DNA from: Ruania alba
GTDB taxonomy: Bacteria; Actinomycetota; Actinomycetes; Actinomycetales; Beutenbergiaceae
Reading direction: 5' to 3'
Assembly (NCBI RefSeq): GCF_900105765.1
Contig: NZ_FNTX01000001.1
Span: 496,001 to 560,000, forward strand
DNA: 64,000 nt
Below are positions 8,818-18,038 of the stretch, in pieces. Below the pieces are notes generated by a model. It searched no databases. It was given only the letters and a program-made list of their open reading frames with translations, and had not been told where the DNA came from. The first letter of the stretch is position 1, and every line of letters starts with the position of its first letter. A program made the position numbers and the translations under genes.

Positions 8818-10327
8818 GCAGCGAGGCCATCCACGCCTCCACGTCCTCCGGGCGGCGGGGCAGCGCGGCGGAGAGGTTCTCCACCCCGTCGGCGGTCACC
8901 AGCACGTCGTCCTCGATCCGCACCCCGATGCCGCGGTACTCCTCCGGCACGGCCAGGTCGTCGGACTTGAAGTACAGGCCCGGTTCGATGGTGAACACCA
9001 TCCCCGGCTCCAGCTCGGCGTCGAGGTACATCTCCCGGCGTGCCTGGGCGCAGTCGTGCACGTCCAGGCCGAGATGGTGGCTGGTGCCGTGCGGCATCCA
9101 CCGGCGATGCTGCTGCCCGGCGGGACTGAGCGCGACGTCCGCACCCACCGGCAACAACCCCCAGGCGGCGAGCCGCTCGGCCAGCACGGTCACCGCAGCC
9201 GTGTGCACGTCCCGGAACTTCAGACCGGGCTTCGCGGCAGCGAAGGCGGCGTCGGCGGCGTCCAGCACCGCGGTGTAGATCCGGCGCTGGACCTCGGTGA
9301 ACGTGCCGTCCACCGGCAGGGTGCGGGTGACGTCCGCTGTGTAGAGGGAGTCCACCTCCACCCCCGCGTCCACCAGCACCAGCTCCCCGGCGCGGACCTG
9401 GCCGTCGTTGCGGATCCAGTGCAGCGTGGTGGCGTGGTCGCCGGCCGCGGCGATGGTGTCGTACCCGGTGCCGTTGCCGTCCTCCCGGGCGCGGGCGCCG
9501 AACGCTCCTTCGATCACTCGCTCCCCGCGGGGGTGCTCGGTGGCGCGGGGGAGGGACCGCACGATCTCGGCGAAACCGTCGATCGTGGCGTCCACGGCGC
9601 GGCGCATCTCGGTCACCTCCCAGTCGTCCTTGACCAGGCGCAGCTCGGAGAGGGCCTCGGCGAGCTCGCCGTCCTCGGCCTGGGTGGAGGTGGCGTCGAT
9701 CTCCTGGCCGGAGGAGGTGCGTGCGGCGTGCACCTGGGCTGTCACGGCGTCGTCCGCTTCCGGCACCACACGGATGCGCACCTGCCCGGCGTCCTTGGCG
9801 AGAGCGTCGGCGAGTTCGTCGATGTGCGCGCACCGGATGCCGGTCCGGGCCTCCAACTCGGTCAGGGTGGGCCGGGCGCCCACCCAGAACTCCCCATACC
9901 GGGCGTCGGCATAGAACTCTTCGGTGTCCCGCCCGGCGAGCGGACGGAAGTACAGCACGGCCTCATGACCGCCATCGGCCTCAGGATGCAGCACCAGCAC
10001 CGCGTCCGGTTCCTCGTCCGTGCCGAGCCCGGTGAGGTGCGCGAAGGCGGTGTGTGGCCGGAACCGGTAGTCGGTGTCGTTCGAGCGGACCTTGAGCGGG
10101 CCGGCCGGGATCACCAGGCGGTCCCCGGCGAAGTGCTCGGCGATCCGGTCCCGGCGGGCCGCGGCGTGGTCGGCCACCGGTGCCCGGGCCACGTCCGGCT
10201 CAGGACGCGCCGCCCACTCGGCGGCGATGAACGCGCGGAACGCGTCGGAGGTGGGGCGCTGGGAGCGGTTCGAGCCCCGGTCGGAGAGCTGCTGGGCGGC
10301 GTCGCGTTCATCGGCTGAAGAGACCAT
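8810..10327 (-). CDS. Aminopeptidase P family (M24B) metallopeptidase
   Basis: 505 residues from ATG 10327. An N-terminal AMP_N domain (about 40-190) precedes the pita-bread M24 domain. All five metal ligands are visible: D in LVDAGVE, D in TADVTRT, H in HHLGLDVHD, E in FTIEPGLYF and E in VRIEDDVLV. It should remove N-terminal residues from peptides with proline in second position using two Mn2+ or Co2+ ions. An in-frame ATG eleven codons upstream is not needed to complete the domain. Co-transcribed with the DUF2079 gene. Confidence 0.9.
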   Translation of the reverse strand: MVSSADERDAAQQLSDRGSNRSQRPTSDAFRAFIAAEWAARPEPDVARAPVADHAAARRDRIAEHFAGDRLVIPAGPLKVRSNDTDYRFRPHTAFAHLTGLGTDEEPDAVLVLHPEADGGHEAVLYFRPLAGRDTEEFYADARYGEFWVGARPTLTELEARTGIRCAHIDELADALAKDAGQVRIRVVPEADDAVTAQVHAARTSSGQEIDATSTQAEDGELAEALSELRLVKDDWEVTEMRRAVDATIDGFAEIVRSLPRATEHPRGERVIEGAFGARAREDGNGTGYDTIAAAGDHATTLHWIRNDGQVRAGELVLVDAGVEVDSLYTADVTRTLPVDGTFTEVQRRIYTAVLDAADAAFAAAKPGLKFRDVHTAAVTVLAERLAAWGLLPVGADVALSPAGQQHRRWMPHGTSHHLGLDVHDCAQARREMYLDAELEPGMVFTIEPGLYFKSDDLAVPEEYRGIGVRIEDDVLVTADGVENLSAALPRRPEDVEAWMASLRD

Positions 10328-10391
10328 GCGCCCATGATCGCAAACTCCCGAGCGTCTCACTCACCGGACACCGGCGGTTAGTGTGGGGCCC

Positions 10392-11234
10392 GTGCGCATC
10401 GACCTCCACACGCACTCGCGCGTGTCCGACGGAACCTCCACGCCCACCGAGCTCGTGCATGAGGCGGCCGCGGCCGGGGTGGACGTGCTGGCGCTCACCG
10501 ACCACGACAGCACGGCCGGGTGGGCGGAAGCGGCCGCCGCCGTGCCGGACGCGGGCGTCGGCCTGGTCCGAGGGACCGAGATCTCCTGCACCGCCGGGGG
10601 AATCAGTGTGCACCTGCTCAGTTTCCTGCACGACCCTGACGACGCCGCGCTGAACGCCGTGCTGGAGGCTTCGCGAACATCTCGGGACGGGCGCGCCCAG
10701 GCGATGGTGGCCCGCCTCGCCGAGGACGTCGACCTCACCTGGGCGGACGTGCAGGCGCAGGCCTCCGACGGCGCCACGATCGGCCGCCCGCACCTCGCCG
10801 ACGCGCTGGTGGCCAAGGGGTACGTGGCTGATCGGGCCGAGGCGTTCGCCTCGTGGCTCTCCCCGGCAGGTCCGTACTACGTGCGCTACCAGGCTCCGGA
10901 CGCGGTGGACGCGGTCCAGCTGGTGCGGGCGGCCGGAGGTGTGCCGGTGTTCGCACACCCGCGTGCCAGCGCCCGTGGTCGGGTCGTGGACGAGTCGATG
11001 ATCCGGGAGATGGCCGGGGCCGGGCTCGCCGCACTGGAAGTGCACCATCGCGATCACACCGCGGCCGACCGGGAGTACCTCACCGCGCTCGCCGCAGAGC
11101 TCGGTCTCCTGGTGACGGGATCCAGCGACTATCACGGCACCGGGAAGCTGAACCGGCTCGGCGAGCACACCACGTCCGAGGCTGTGTTCGAGGTGATCGC
11201 GGCTCAGGGGGCGGTGGAGGTGCTGACCCCGTGA
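10392..11234 (+). CDS. PHP-domain phosphoesterase (YciV/RNase AM-like)
   Basis: 280 residues from GTG 10392. Metal-binding PHP motifs are present: the N-terminal HTHSRVSDG, ALTDHDS, and the later FAHPRA and SSDYHG. The layout matches the TrpH/YciV group, which acts on 3',5'-nucleoside bisphosphates or RNA 5' ends. A GTG at 10383 would add three residues; 10392 gives the standard MRIDLHTHS start. The stop overlaps the marC start (GTGA, 11231-11234), so the two genes are coupled. Confidence 0.85.
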   Translation: MRIDLHTHSRVSDGTSTPTELVHEAAAAGVDVLALTDHDSTAGWAEAAAAVPDAGVGLVRGTEISCTAGGISVHLLSFLHDPDDAALNAVLEASRTSRDGRAQAMVARLAEDVDLTWADVQAQASDGATIGRPHLADALVAKGYVADRAEAFASWLSPAGPYYVRYQAPDAVDAVQLVRAAGGVPVFAHPRASARGRVVDESMIREMAGAGLAALEVHHRDHTAADREYLTALAAELGLLVTGSSDYHGTGKLNRLGEHTTSEAVFEVIAAQGAVEVLTP

Positions 11235-11848
11235 GCGCAATCATCGACGGCACCCTGTTCGCCACCACCTTCCTCACCCTGTTCGTGATCATGGACCCGC
11301 CCGGCACGGTGCCCGTGTTCCTGGCGTTGACCTCCACGATGACGGCGAAGCAGCGCGCCAAGGCCGCTCTGCAGGCAGTGAGCGTGGCCTTTGGTGTGAT
11401 CGTGGCGTTCATGCTGTTCGGGCAGCATCTGATGAGCTTCCTGAACATCTCTGTGCCGGCGTTGCAGGCCTCGGGCGGGTTGCTGCTCCTGCTGGTGGCC
11501 TTGGACCTGCTCACCGGTAAGGCCGAAGAACCCTCGCCGTCGGGCAAGGTGAACGTGGCCCTGGTGCCGCTCGGCACTCCGCTGCTGGCGGGCCCGGGTG
11601 CGATCGTTGCCGCCATGCTCGCTGTGCAGCGCTCTGAGGGAAGCCTGCCCGAGTGGGTGGCGATCGTCGCGGCGATCGTGGGGGTGCACCTGTGCCTGTT
11701 CCTGGCGATGCGGTTCGCCGGGATCATCCACCGGGTACTCGGCGAGGGCGGCACCATCCTGGTCACCCGGATCGCCGGGCTGCTCCTCGCGGCGATCGCG
11801 GTGCAGCTCATCGCTGACGCCGTCCGGGCGTTCATCCTCGCCGGCTGA
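11231..11848 (+). CDS. MarC family integral membrane protein
   Basis: 205 residues with six membrane helices and MarC-family signatures (FVIMDPPGTVPVFLALT near the N-terminus and PLGTPLLAGPGAI in the middle). MarC proteins were once linked to multiple antibiotic resistance, but that role has not held up and no transport substrate is known. GTG start overlaps the PHP gene stop. Two short hairpins follow the stop. Confidence 0.86.
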   Translation: MSAIIDGTLFATTFLTLFVIMDPPGTVPVFLALTSTMTAKQRAKAALQAVSVAFGVIVAFMLFGQHLMSFLNISVPALQASGGLLLLLVALDLLTGKAEEPSPSGKVNVALVPLGTPLLAGPGAIVAAMLAVQRSEGSLPEWVAIVAAIVGVHLCLFLAMRFAGIIHRVLGEGGTILVTRIAGLLLAAIAVQLIADAVRAFILAG

Positions 11849-11858
11849 CAGCGTCGTT

Positions 11859-11893
11859 GGGGAGATCTCCCCATCGTGCAGGCCGGGGCCTGC
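11859..11893 (+). terminator. Twin hairpins after marC
   Basis: GGGGAGATCTCCCC (11859-11872) is a perfect 14-base palindrome. Five bases on, GCAGGCC-gg-GGCCTGC (11878-11893) forms a seven-pair stem. They lie between marC and the next cassette and probably end the PHP-marC transcript. There is no U-tract. Confidence 0.5.
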
Positions 11894-11933
11894 CTCTAGC
11901 GTCGATCACGAAGGCGCAACGGGAGAGGACCTG

Positions 11934-12218
11934 GTGGGCGACGTCGACATCTTCAAAGCCGAGCTGGAGGGATCCGCCGCGGCGATGAGCCGGGCCGTGA
12001 GCGAGCTCGACCAGGCGCGGGCCGACCTCACCGGCGAGGGGTTCGGCATCGAGAACCCGGCTGGTCGAGCCGGTCTACGACTGGCCGTGCGGGGGCAGAT
12101 CGAGACGCTCCGCGATACTGCCTTGAACCGGTCCGTGGCCGCATCCACCCTGAGCGCGAACGTGCAGGCCATTGCTGACGACTTCGGCATGCTCGACGAC
12201 GAACTGTTCGGGAAGTAG
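11934..12218 (+). CDS. Small helical protein, WXG100-like in size and position
   Basis: 94 residues from GTG 11934, with a GGGAGAGGA ribosome site upstream. It is predicted wholly alpha-helical with a central GFGIENPAGR turn. Length, helix-turn-helix layout and place immediately before a DUF1023 hydrolase resemble ESAT-6/WXG100 partners. However, the W-x-G motif itself is absent (GRAG stands in the turn), so family membership is inference. It lies six bases before the hydrolase gene, so the two are certainly co-transcribed. Confidence 0.65.
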   Translation: MGDVDIFKAELEGSAAAMSRAVSELDQARADLTGEGFGIENPAGRAGLRLAVRGQIETLRDTALNRSVAASTLSANVQAIADDFGMLDDELFGK

Positions 12219-12224
12219 CAGCAC

Positions 12225-13988
12225 GTGTCACTCACCTCGCCGAACCGAGGCTTTCCGCTGGAGAAGATCGACGGCAGTGCCGGGGACATGCGGTGGTGGA
12301 GCAGCGCCATCGGGCGGCTGGCTGATCGGCAGGACGACGTCCGATCCGCCGCGGAGCAGACCATGGAGCTCCCCGGCACCGGCAAGTCGGTGACCAGGGC
12401 CCGCGACGACGCCGCCGACCTGCTCCTGGCGCTTGCTACGGACATCGCGGCGGCCGAGCTGCTGGTGCGGGTGCTCGCCGACTACGCCGAGGCCTACGAC
12501 ACCTCCGCGAGCAGCGCCAACGATGTGATCGGTGACGTCGAGGACGCCCATGCTGCCTGGCAGGCGGCCGATGTGGAGTACCAGGAGGCGGCGCTGGCCG
12601 CTCTGTGGTCCGCGCGCGGCGACGATGAGGAGGCGTCGGCGACCGCGCACTCGAGGCTGCAGGAGGCCGATGAGGCGCGCGAGGGCTGCAGGAGCGCGCT
12701 CGACGAGTTGTGGGAGACCTACGAGCAGCACTACGCCGCGTGGGACGAGGCCTACGACGAGGCACTCACGGCGCTCGCCGAGGGCACCGGCACCGCGCTC
12801 ACCTCCGAGGCGCGGGACGCACTGGCGGGCCTCCTCGCCTGTGACACCCCTGCCGAGGTGGCCGCCTACTGGGAGCAGCTCGGACCGGGCGCGCGAGCGG
12901 AACTGAGCGGCCGCCGTCCGGAGATCATCGGCAACCTGGACGGAATCCCGTATGACGTGCGGCACGCGGCCAACGTGGCTGAGCTCGAGCGGGCCATCGC
13001 TGCCGCAGGCGAGCCCGTACCGCCGGACCTCGCTGCACTGGAGGCCGAGGTGGAAGGAAACGACGCGTGGCTCGTCTCCTTCGATCCGGACGGGTCCGAG
13101 CAGGTGACGGCGGCCCTCGCCTACGGCGACCTTGCCGGCGCCACGGACCTCAACGTGCTGGTGCCGGGGATGGATGCCAGCGTGACCGGGATGCCCAGCT
13201 GGGGCGCATCGGCGCGGGCATTGAACGAGGGCGTCGAGGCGGCCGACGCCGCGGCTGAATCGGCCACCGTGGTGTGGTTCGGATATGACACACCCTCGAA
13301 GCTGGAGGAGCCGTTCCTGGATCGGGCTGAGGACGGGGCCGCCTCGTTGAGCACCTTCCTGGACGGTCTCCAGACCGTCCATCCCGATGCCGAGAACGCG
13401 GTGATCGCCCATTCCTACGGAAGCACCACCGCGGCGCTCGCGATCGGCTCCGAACCGGGTGGGCACGGCGTGGACCAGTTCATCGCCGTCGGATCGGCCG
13501 GCTTCCCGAACGACGAGGCCCTGCTCGCCAACCTGAACGACGGCCCGGACCTGTACGCCTCGTTGTCCCCGGACGACCCGTGGGCGCGGATCGGCCGGCA
13601 CGTCACGCTCTGGGGCGGGGACCGAGTGGGCCCCGAGGGCCTTCCGGGTGCGACGGAGTTCGACAGCGACGGTGGCTATGCCCGCGACCCCGACGGGACG
13701 CTCGCGACCGACAAGGACGGCGAGTACCTGCATCCCACCGAGGGACACTCGGCCCAGGGTGCGGACGGCTATCTGAGCGACGGGAGCGAGTCCCTCTACA
13801 ACATCGAGCAGATCGTCGCCCACGGTGAGCCGGGCACCGTGACCGACGGCGTCGGCAGCGAGGGCGGGTTCTGGGAGTCCGTGGACGACGTCGTCGAGAC
13901 CGGCAAGAACGTCATCGAGGACGGCGTGGAACTCGTGAAGGACTCCTTCCGGTGGCCGCCGGTGAGCACCCCGGCGGTCCCATGGTGA
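12225..13988 (+). CDS. DUF1023 alpha/beta hydrolase with helical N-terminal domain
   Basis: 587 residues. Residues 1-260 are long helices rich in Ala and Glu, like the N-termini of type VII substrates. Residues ~280-540 form the DUF1023 alpha/beta hydrolase fold, with the nucleophile in AHSYGSTT (Ser near 396) and a likely catalytic His in GHSAQGADGYL. No signal peptide is seen. The last ~50 residues are an acidic helical tail. Substrate is unknown. Sandwiched between a small WXG100-like gene and an unknown protein gene, it looks like the enzyme of an exported or surface cassette. Alternative: a cytosolic esterase. Confidence 0.75.
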   Translation: MSLTSPNRGFPLEKIDGSAGDMRWWSSAIGRLADRQDDVRSAAEQTMELPGTGKSVTRARDDAADLLLALATDIAAAELLVRVLADYAEAYDTSASSANDVIGDVEDAHAAWQAADVEYQEAALAALWSARGDDEEASATAHSRLQEADEAREGCRSALDELWETYEQHYAAWDEAYDEALTALAEGTGTALTSEARDALAGLLACDTPAEVAAYWEQLGPGARAELSGRRPEIIGNLDGIPYDVRHAANVAELERAIAAAGEPVPPDLAALEAEVEGNDAWLVSFDPDGSEQVTAALAYGDLAGATDLNVLVPGMDASVTGMPSWGASARALNEGVEAADAAAESATVVWFGYDTPSKLEEPFLDRAEDGAASLSTFLDGLQTVHPDAENAVIAHSYGSTTAALAIGSEPGGHGVDQFIAVGSAGFPNDEALLANLNDGPDLYASLSPDDPWARIGRHVTLWGGDRVGPEGLPGATEFDSDGGYARDPDGTLATDKDGEYLHPTEGHSAQGADGYLSDGSESLYNIEQIVAHGEPGTVTDGVGSEGGFWESVDDVVETGKNVIEDGVELVKDSFRWPPVSTPAVPW

Positions 13989-14028
13989 GGCAGCATGCAG
14001 CAGTCGTGCTGCGGATTGGTGATGAGTG

Positions 14029-14586
14029 ATGTCCCAGACGATTGACGGTCCTACCGCAGGCGTGCTCTACGAGGGCGCCGCCGACCTGTTCCACGCCTAT
14101 CAGGGGCAGTTGCACGCACTCCTGATGAGCGTCCACGAGGGCGAGTGGGCCGTGGGTCAGGCGCAGTACGGCGCCTTCGCGCAACGATGCCCGGACCATC
14201 CTGAGGGACCGGCGCGATACCACTTCCAGTACCTGCGGCACGTGCGGACTGGCCGGCCGGCGGAGGAGGTCATGGCCCAGGCGCTCACCATGCTCCGCGG
14301 CGCAGGGCTGGCACCGAACGCTGAGTCGTACGGCTCTGGGGAACGTGCCCAGCACGCGCTGATCGTGCGCGGTGACGACCGCTACGCCGAACTCGTCGTC
14401 TCCTGCTACCCGGCCACCGGGAGCGTGCGCGTTGCCGCGAGGACCGCCTGTGCCCCCGGGGATCCGAGCGAGCTCAATGCCCTGATCTTCCCGGAGCCGC
14501 GGGACGGGCGGATCGGCGCCCTGCAACCTCGCAGCGAGGGGCCGGAGTCGGCGCCCCAGTTCTACTTCCCGCCGGGGGAGACCTGA
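14029..14586 (+). CDS. Hypothetical protein, third gene of the DUF1023 cassette
   Basis: 185 residues from ATG 14029; GTG 14026 is in frame one codon earlier. Not recognised. It is soluble, mixed alpha/beta, with a C-terminal run ending in PQFYFPPGET and no signal peptide or membrane segment. It follows the DUF1023 hydrolase by 40 bases on the same strand and is ended by a strong hairpin. It may be a chaperone or immunity-like partner, by position only. Confidence 0.6.
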   Translation: MSQTIDGPTAGVLYEGAADLFHAYQGQLHALLMSVHEGEWAVGQAQYGAFAQRCPDHPEGPARYHFQYLRHVRTGRPAEEVMAQALTMLRGAGLAPNAESYGSGERAQHALIVRGDDRYAELVVSCYPATGSVRVAARTACAPGDPSELNALIFPEPRDGRIGALQPRSEGPESAPQFYFPPGET

Positions 14587-14601
14587 TCGCACACCACGGT
14601 A

Positions 14602-14635
14602 GGGCGGGCATCGATTGTGAGATCGACGCCCGCCC
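14602..14635. terminator. Hairpin between the DUF1023 cassette and the helicase gene
   Basis: A 14-pair stem with one mismatch: GGGCGGGCATCGAT (14602-14615), loop TGTGAG, ATCGACGCCCGCCC (14622-14635). It sits in the gap between convergent stops and can serve both directions. Confidence 0.6.
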
Positions 14636-14652
14636 CACCGGTGCTGCGTGAC

Positions 14653-16251
14653 TTACTCGGCGGGGCGGCCGCCGCGGGTACGGCGCCGACGCCGGCGGCG
14701 CTGACCACCGGGGCGCTCACCGTCGGCGTGTCCGCCGCCGGCCTGGCCCTCCCCGGAACGTCCTCCGGAGCGTCCACCCCGACGGCGTCCCTCACCTCGG
14801 CCACCGCCGTCGCCATGGCCGCGACCGCCTGCTGGGCCAGCACGGTCCGGGCTCTTGCTCTTACCGGCCGAGTTGCCGGTCTCGCCCAGGTCCTCGACCT
14901 GCTCGGCCCCGAGTCCGGCACGGGTCCGCGCCGCACGGGGCAGCCGGCCCTTGGTGCCCTCGGGGATCTTCAGGTCGGAGTACAGGTGCGCCGACGAGGA
15001 GTAGGTCTCCGGCGGCTCGCCGATGTTCAGGTCCAAGGTCCGGTTGATCAGGCCCCACTTCGGCAGGTCGTCCCAGTCCACGAAGGTGATCGCGGTCCCG
15101 GTGTTGCCGGCGCGTCCGGTGCGCCCGATCCGGTGCACGTACGCCTTGTCGTCCTCGGGGCACTGGTAGTTGATCACGTGGGTGACGTCGTCGATGTCGA
15201 TACCGCGAGCGGCCACGTCGGTGGCCACCAGCACGTCCACCTTGCCGTTGCGGAACGCTCGCAGCGCCTGCTCACGGGCGCCCTGACCGAGGTCACCATG
15301 GATCGCCGCGGCAGCGAAACCGCGGTCGTTCAGCTCGTCGGAGACCTTGGCGCAGGTGCGCTTGGTCCGGGCGAACACGATCGTCAGCCCGCGGCCCTCG
15401 GCCTGCAGGATGCGCGAGAGCATCTCCACCTTGTCCATCGCGTGCGCCCGGTAGGCGACCTGCCGGGTGGTCTTCAGCGTGGCACCCTCGTCACCCGGGT
15501 CGTGCGCCCGGATGTGGGTGGGGCGCGTCATGTACCGGCGAGCCATCGCGACCACGGGCCCCGGCATGGTGGCCGAGAAGAGCATCGTGTGGCGCGTGGC
15601 GGGGGTGGCGGCGAGCAGCGTCTCCACGTCCGGCAGGAAGCCGAGGTCGAGCATCTCGTCGGCCTCGTCCAGCACCACGGTGCGGACCTTGCCCAGGTCC
15701 AGGTGGCGCTGCTTGAGCAGGTCGATCATCCGGCCGGGGGTGCCGACCACAACCTCGATACCGGTCTGCAGGGCTTCGATCTGCGGCTCGTACGCACGGC
15801 CACCGTAGACCTGCAGCACGCGCACCTTGCGGCGACGGGACGCCGTCGCCAGATCGCCGGCCACCTGCACGGCGAGCTCGCGGGTGGGCACCACCACCAG
15901 CGCCTGCGGCTTCCCGGCGTCGGGCAGGGTCTCCCAGGCGTCCTCACCGGGGGCGACCACGCCCTCCAGGAGGGGCACGCCGAAACCGAGTGTCTTTCCG
16001 GTGCCGGTCTTGGCCTGCCCGATGATGTCCCGGCCCTTCAGCGCCACCGGGAGGGTGAGTGCCTGGATCGGGAAGGGGTGGGTGATGCCGACGTCGCTGA
16101 GCGCGCCGGCGATGTCGTCACGGACACCGAAGTCCGCGAATGTCTTGGCGACCTCGGCGTGCGGGTCGGCGATCTCGCCGGCCTCGACCCTGTCGCCGAC
16201 GACGGCGTCGAGATCCTCGGTCGCCTCGTCAGTGTTGATGGTGTCTGTCAC
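14653..16251 (-). CDS. DEAD-box RNA helicase (RhlE/DeaD type)
   Basis: 532 residues from GTG 16251. Ordered motifs are visible: Q motif near residue 65 (ALSDVGITHPFPIQ), AKTGTGKT, PTRELAVQV, TPGRMID, VLDEADEML, SAT, and HRIGRTGRAG. A C-terminal tail of about 80 residues is rich in Gly and Arg and ends in a basic RRRRR run, which would bind RNA nonspecifically. It likely unwinds short RNA duplexes in ribosome assembly or mRNA decay. A 25-codon longer frame from ATG 16326 exists, but that segment is not helicase-like. Confidence 0.9.
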   Translation of the reverse strand: MTDTINTDEATEDLDAVVGDRVEAGEIADPHAEVAKTFADFGVRDDIAGALSDVGITHPFPIQALTLPVALKGRDIIGQAKTGTGKTLGFGVPLLEGVVAPGEDAWETLPDAGKPQALVVVPTRELAVQVAGDLATASRRRKVRVLQVYGGRAYEPQIEALQTGIEVVVGTPGRMIDLLKQRHLDLGKVRTVVLDEADEMLDLGFLPDVETLLAATPATRHTMLFSATMPGPVVAMARRYMTRPTHIRAHDPGDEGATLKTTRQVAYRAHAMDKVEMLSRILQAEGRGLTIVFARTKRTCAKVSDELNDRGFAAAAIHGDLGQGAREQALRAFRNGKVDVLVATDVAARGIDIDDVTHVINYQCPEDDKAYVHRIGRTGRAGNTGTAITFVDWDDLPKWGLINRTLDLNIGEPPETYSSSAHLYSDLKIPEGTKGRLPRAARTRAGLGAEQVEDLGETGNSAGKSKSPDRAGPAGGRGHGDGGGRGEGRRRGGRSGGRSGEGQAGGGHADGERPGGQRRRRRRRTRGGRPAE

Positions 16252-16466
16252 GGGTGTGAACCTGTTCGCTTCACGGTGGATCGCGCCGCTCGTCCCACCC
16301 ACGCGGTGCGGGGCGACGAGTCTCACCTGGTCGTGGTAGCCGATCGCAGAATGTCAGTGTCGGCTCGTGCCGACTTATGCCGCGTGATCTACCTGTTCGG
16401 GCGACCGGGCAACCGTGTACGGCTCCTATGCTACCGCCTGCGTCGACAGTTCCGGATGTGGCCGCG

Positions 16467-17201
16467 CTATCGCGCCGCCGGGGCCCGTCGAACCCCGACG
16501 GCGATCAGGTACCCCAGGGTCCACAGTTCACCGACCGTGGCGGGCGCGGTGAGCAGGCCGGCGACGGTCTCCGCCTCGGGGACGAGGGTGGCGACGAAGG
16601 CGCTGAGGAGGTAGCCCGCCCCGCCCACCAGGAGGAGCCAGCCGAGCGGTGCCGGGAGCCAGCCGGAGGTGAGGATCAGGTGGCCCATCGGGAGCAGCCA
16701 GAGTCCGAAGAACGGGGTGCCGGCGCTCCAGAAGTGCTCGGCGATGGTGGAGAAGAGCTGGACCGAGCCGGCCGCGTCCCCGGCGATCGCGGTGGCCGGG
16801 TCGGCGGCCACGCCGGCCGCCGCGGCGAGAAAGGCTGCGCTGCCGGTCTGGGCCACCGCATTCATCAGCCCGAAGACGGCGAGGGCGCCTGCGGCGAACG
16901 GGCTCACGCCGCGGAAGAGGCGGTAGAACCACAGGGCAGTGAGGGTTTGGGTGATCACCACCCCCATCTCCAGCGCGACGCCCGCCCGGGTGAGGACGGG
17001 GTGCGCCTGCAGATTCGCCAGGGTGGCGGCCGCATCGCCGGCGACGAACAGCTGGCTGCGGATCACCAGGAACCCCAGGACTCCGGTCACGCCGAGGCCG
17101 AGGTAGAGCAGGCCGGTGATCCGGGCAGTCCGGACGCGTGCCTGCTGGTCCGGGTCGAGAGCGTTCGGGACGGGGGACGTGGCGGTGGTCGTGGTCATCA
17201 T
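16467..17201 (-). CDS. DUF4386 family membrane protein
   Basis: 244 residues with six to seven membrane helices and DUF4386 features (ARITGLLYLGLGVTG at the start, FFGLWLLPMGHLIL late). Function of the family is unknown. It is divergent from a TetR regulator, and the shared 98-base spacer holds two near-identical operator-like repeats overlapping its probable promoter. It is therefore the likely main target of that regulator. Confidence 0.8.
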   Translation of the reverse strand: MMTTTTATSPVPNALDPDQQARVRTARITGLLYLGLGVTGVLGFLVIRSQLFVAGDAAATLANLQAHPVLTRAGVALEMGVVITQTLTALWFYRLFRGVSPFAAGALAVFGLMNAVAQTGSAAFLAAAAGVAADPATAIAGDAAGSVQLFSTIAEHFWSAGTPFFGLWLLPMGHLILTSGWLPAPLGWLLLVGGAGYLLSAFVATLVPEAETVAGLLTAPATVGELWTLGYLIAVGVRRAPAAR

Positions 17202-17221
17202 CTGCTCCCGGATCGACGAAA

Positions 17222-17252
17222 CTTACGGCGTAAGGTAACCATACGGCGTAAG
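17222..17252. promoter_or_regulatory. Two TetR operator-like repeats overlapping the DUF4386 promoter
   Basis: CTTACGGCGTAAG (17222-17234) and CATACGGCGTAAG (17240-17252) are near-palindromic half-site pairs spaced exactly 18 bases start to start. On the minus strand a TTGACC -35 box (from 17259), a 17-base spacer and a TTACCT -10 box enclose both copies, so bound repressor would block the promoter. The box positions are read by eye. Confidence 0.65.
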
Positions 17253-17299
17253 GTCGGTCAACAATGGGGGCGAACCCACGACCGAACCGAGGAGGCTGG

Positions 17300-18025
17300 A
17301 TGGCTGCCGGGAGGGTGCGCCCGCCGCTGAGCCGGGATCGGGTGCTGGCCGCGGCATCGACGCTCGCCGACGCCGACGGGCTGTCGGCGGTGACGATGCG
17401 CCGAGTGGCGGCCGAGCTGGATGTCGAGGCGATGTCGCTCTATCACCACGTGCGCGGCAAGGAGGAGCTGCTGGACGGGCTCGTGGAGTCCGTGGTCGGC
17501 GAGATCGAGGCCGCGGTGGGGCGCACGAACCCGCCGGGGTCACCGAGCGCCGACCCCGTGGCCCAGGACTGGCGTGCTGCGCTCAGGCGACGGTGCCTGA
17601 CAGCGCGCACGGTGATGGTGCGTCATCCTTGGGCGCCGGGGCTGATCGGGTCGCGGTCGACGATCCCGGCCCCCCTCTATCCCTACTTCGAGGCGATCCT
17701 CGCCACCCTGATCGGGGGCGGCTTCAGCTATCACCTGGCGCACCAGGCGTTGCACAGCCTGGGCAGCATGGCGCTCGGCTTCGCGCAGGAGCTGTTCAGC
17801 CCCACCGACGCCGGCGGGACGCTCGACGAGGACGCTGCGGAGGCCGAGTTCGCGGCGATGGCCGAACGGCTCCCGCACCTGACCGCGATGGTGGCCGCCG
17901 AGTTGCACGACCACGACGAGGACCCGCTCGGTTGGTGCGACTCGCAGAACGAGTTCGAGTTCACCCTCGACCTGCTCCTGGACGGTCTGGCGCGGAGGCT
18001 CGAGGCGGTCGACCCGTCGCGGTGA
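17300..18025 (+). CDS. TetR family transcriptional regulator
   Basis: 241 residues from ATG 17300, chosen over ATG 17264 because GGAGG sits five bases upstream. The N-terminal helix-turn-helix (AVTMRRVAAELDVEAMSLYHHVRGKEELL, about residues 35-65) is typical, and the C-terminal half matches the TetR_C_1 ligand-binding type of TetR/ActII-like proteins. It probably represses the divergent DUF4386 gene and itself through the twin repeats between them. The ligand is unknown. Confidence 0.87.
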   Translation: MAAGRVRPPLSRDRVLAAASTLADADGLSAVTMRRVAAELDVEAMSLYHHVRGKEELLDGLVESVVGEIEAAVGRTNPPGSPSADPVAQDWRAALRRRCLTARTVMVRHPWAPGLIGSRSTIPAPLYPYFEAILATLIGGGFSYHLAHQALHSLGSMALGFAQELFSPTDAGGTLDEDAAEAEFAAMAERLPHLTAMVAAELHDHDEDPLGWCDSQNEFEFTLDLLLDGLARRLEAVDPSR

Positions 18026-18038
18026 GGTCGAGCTGGGC

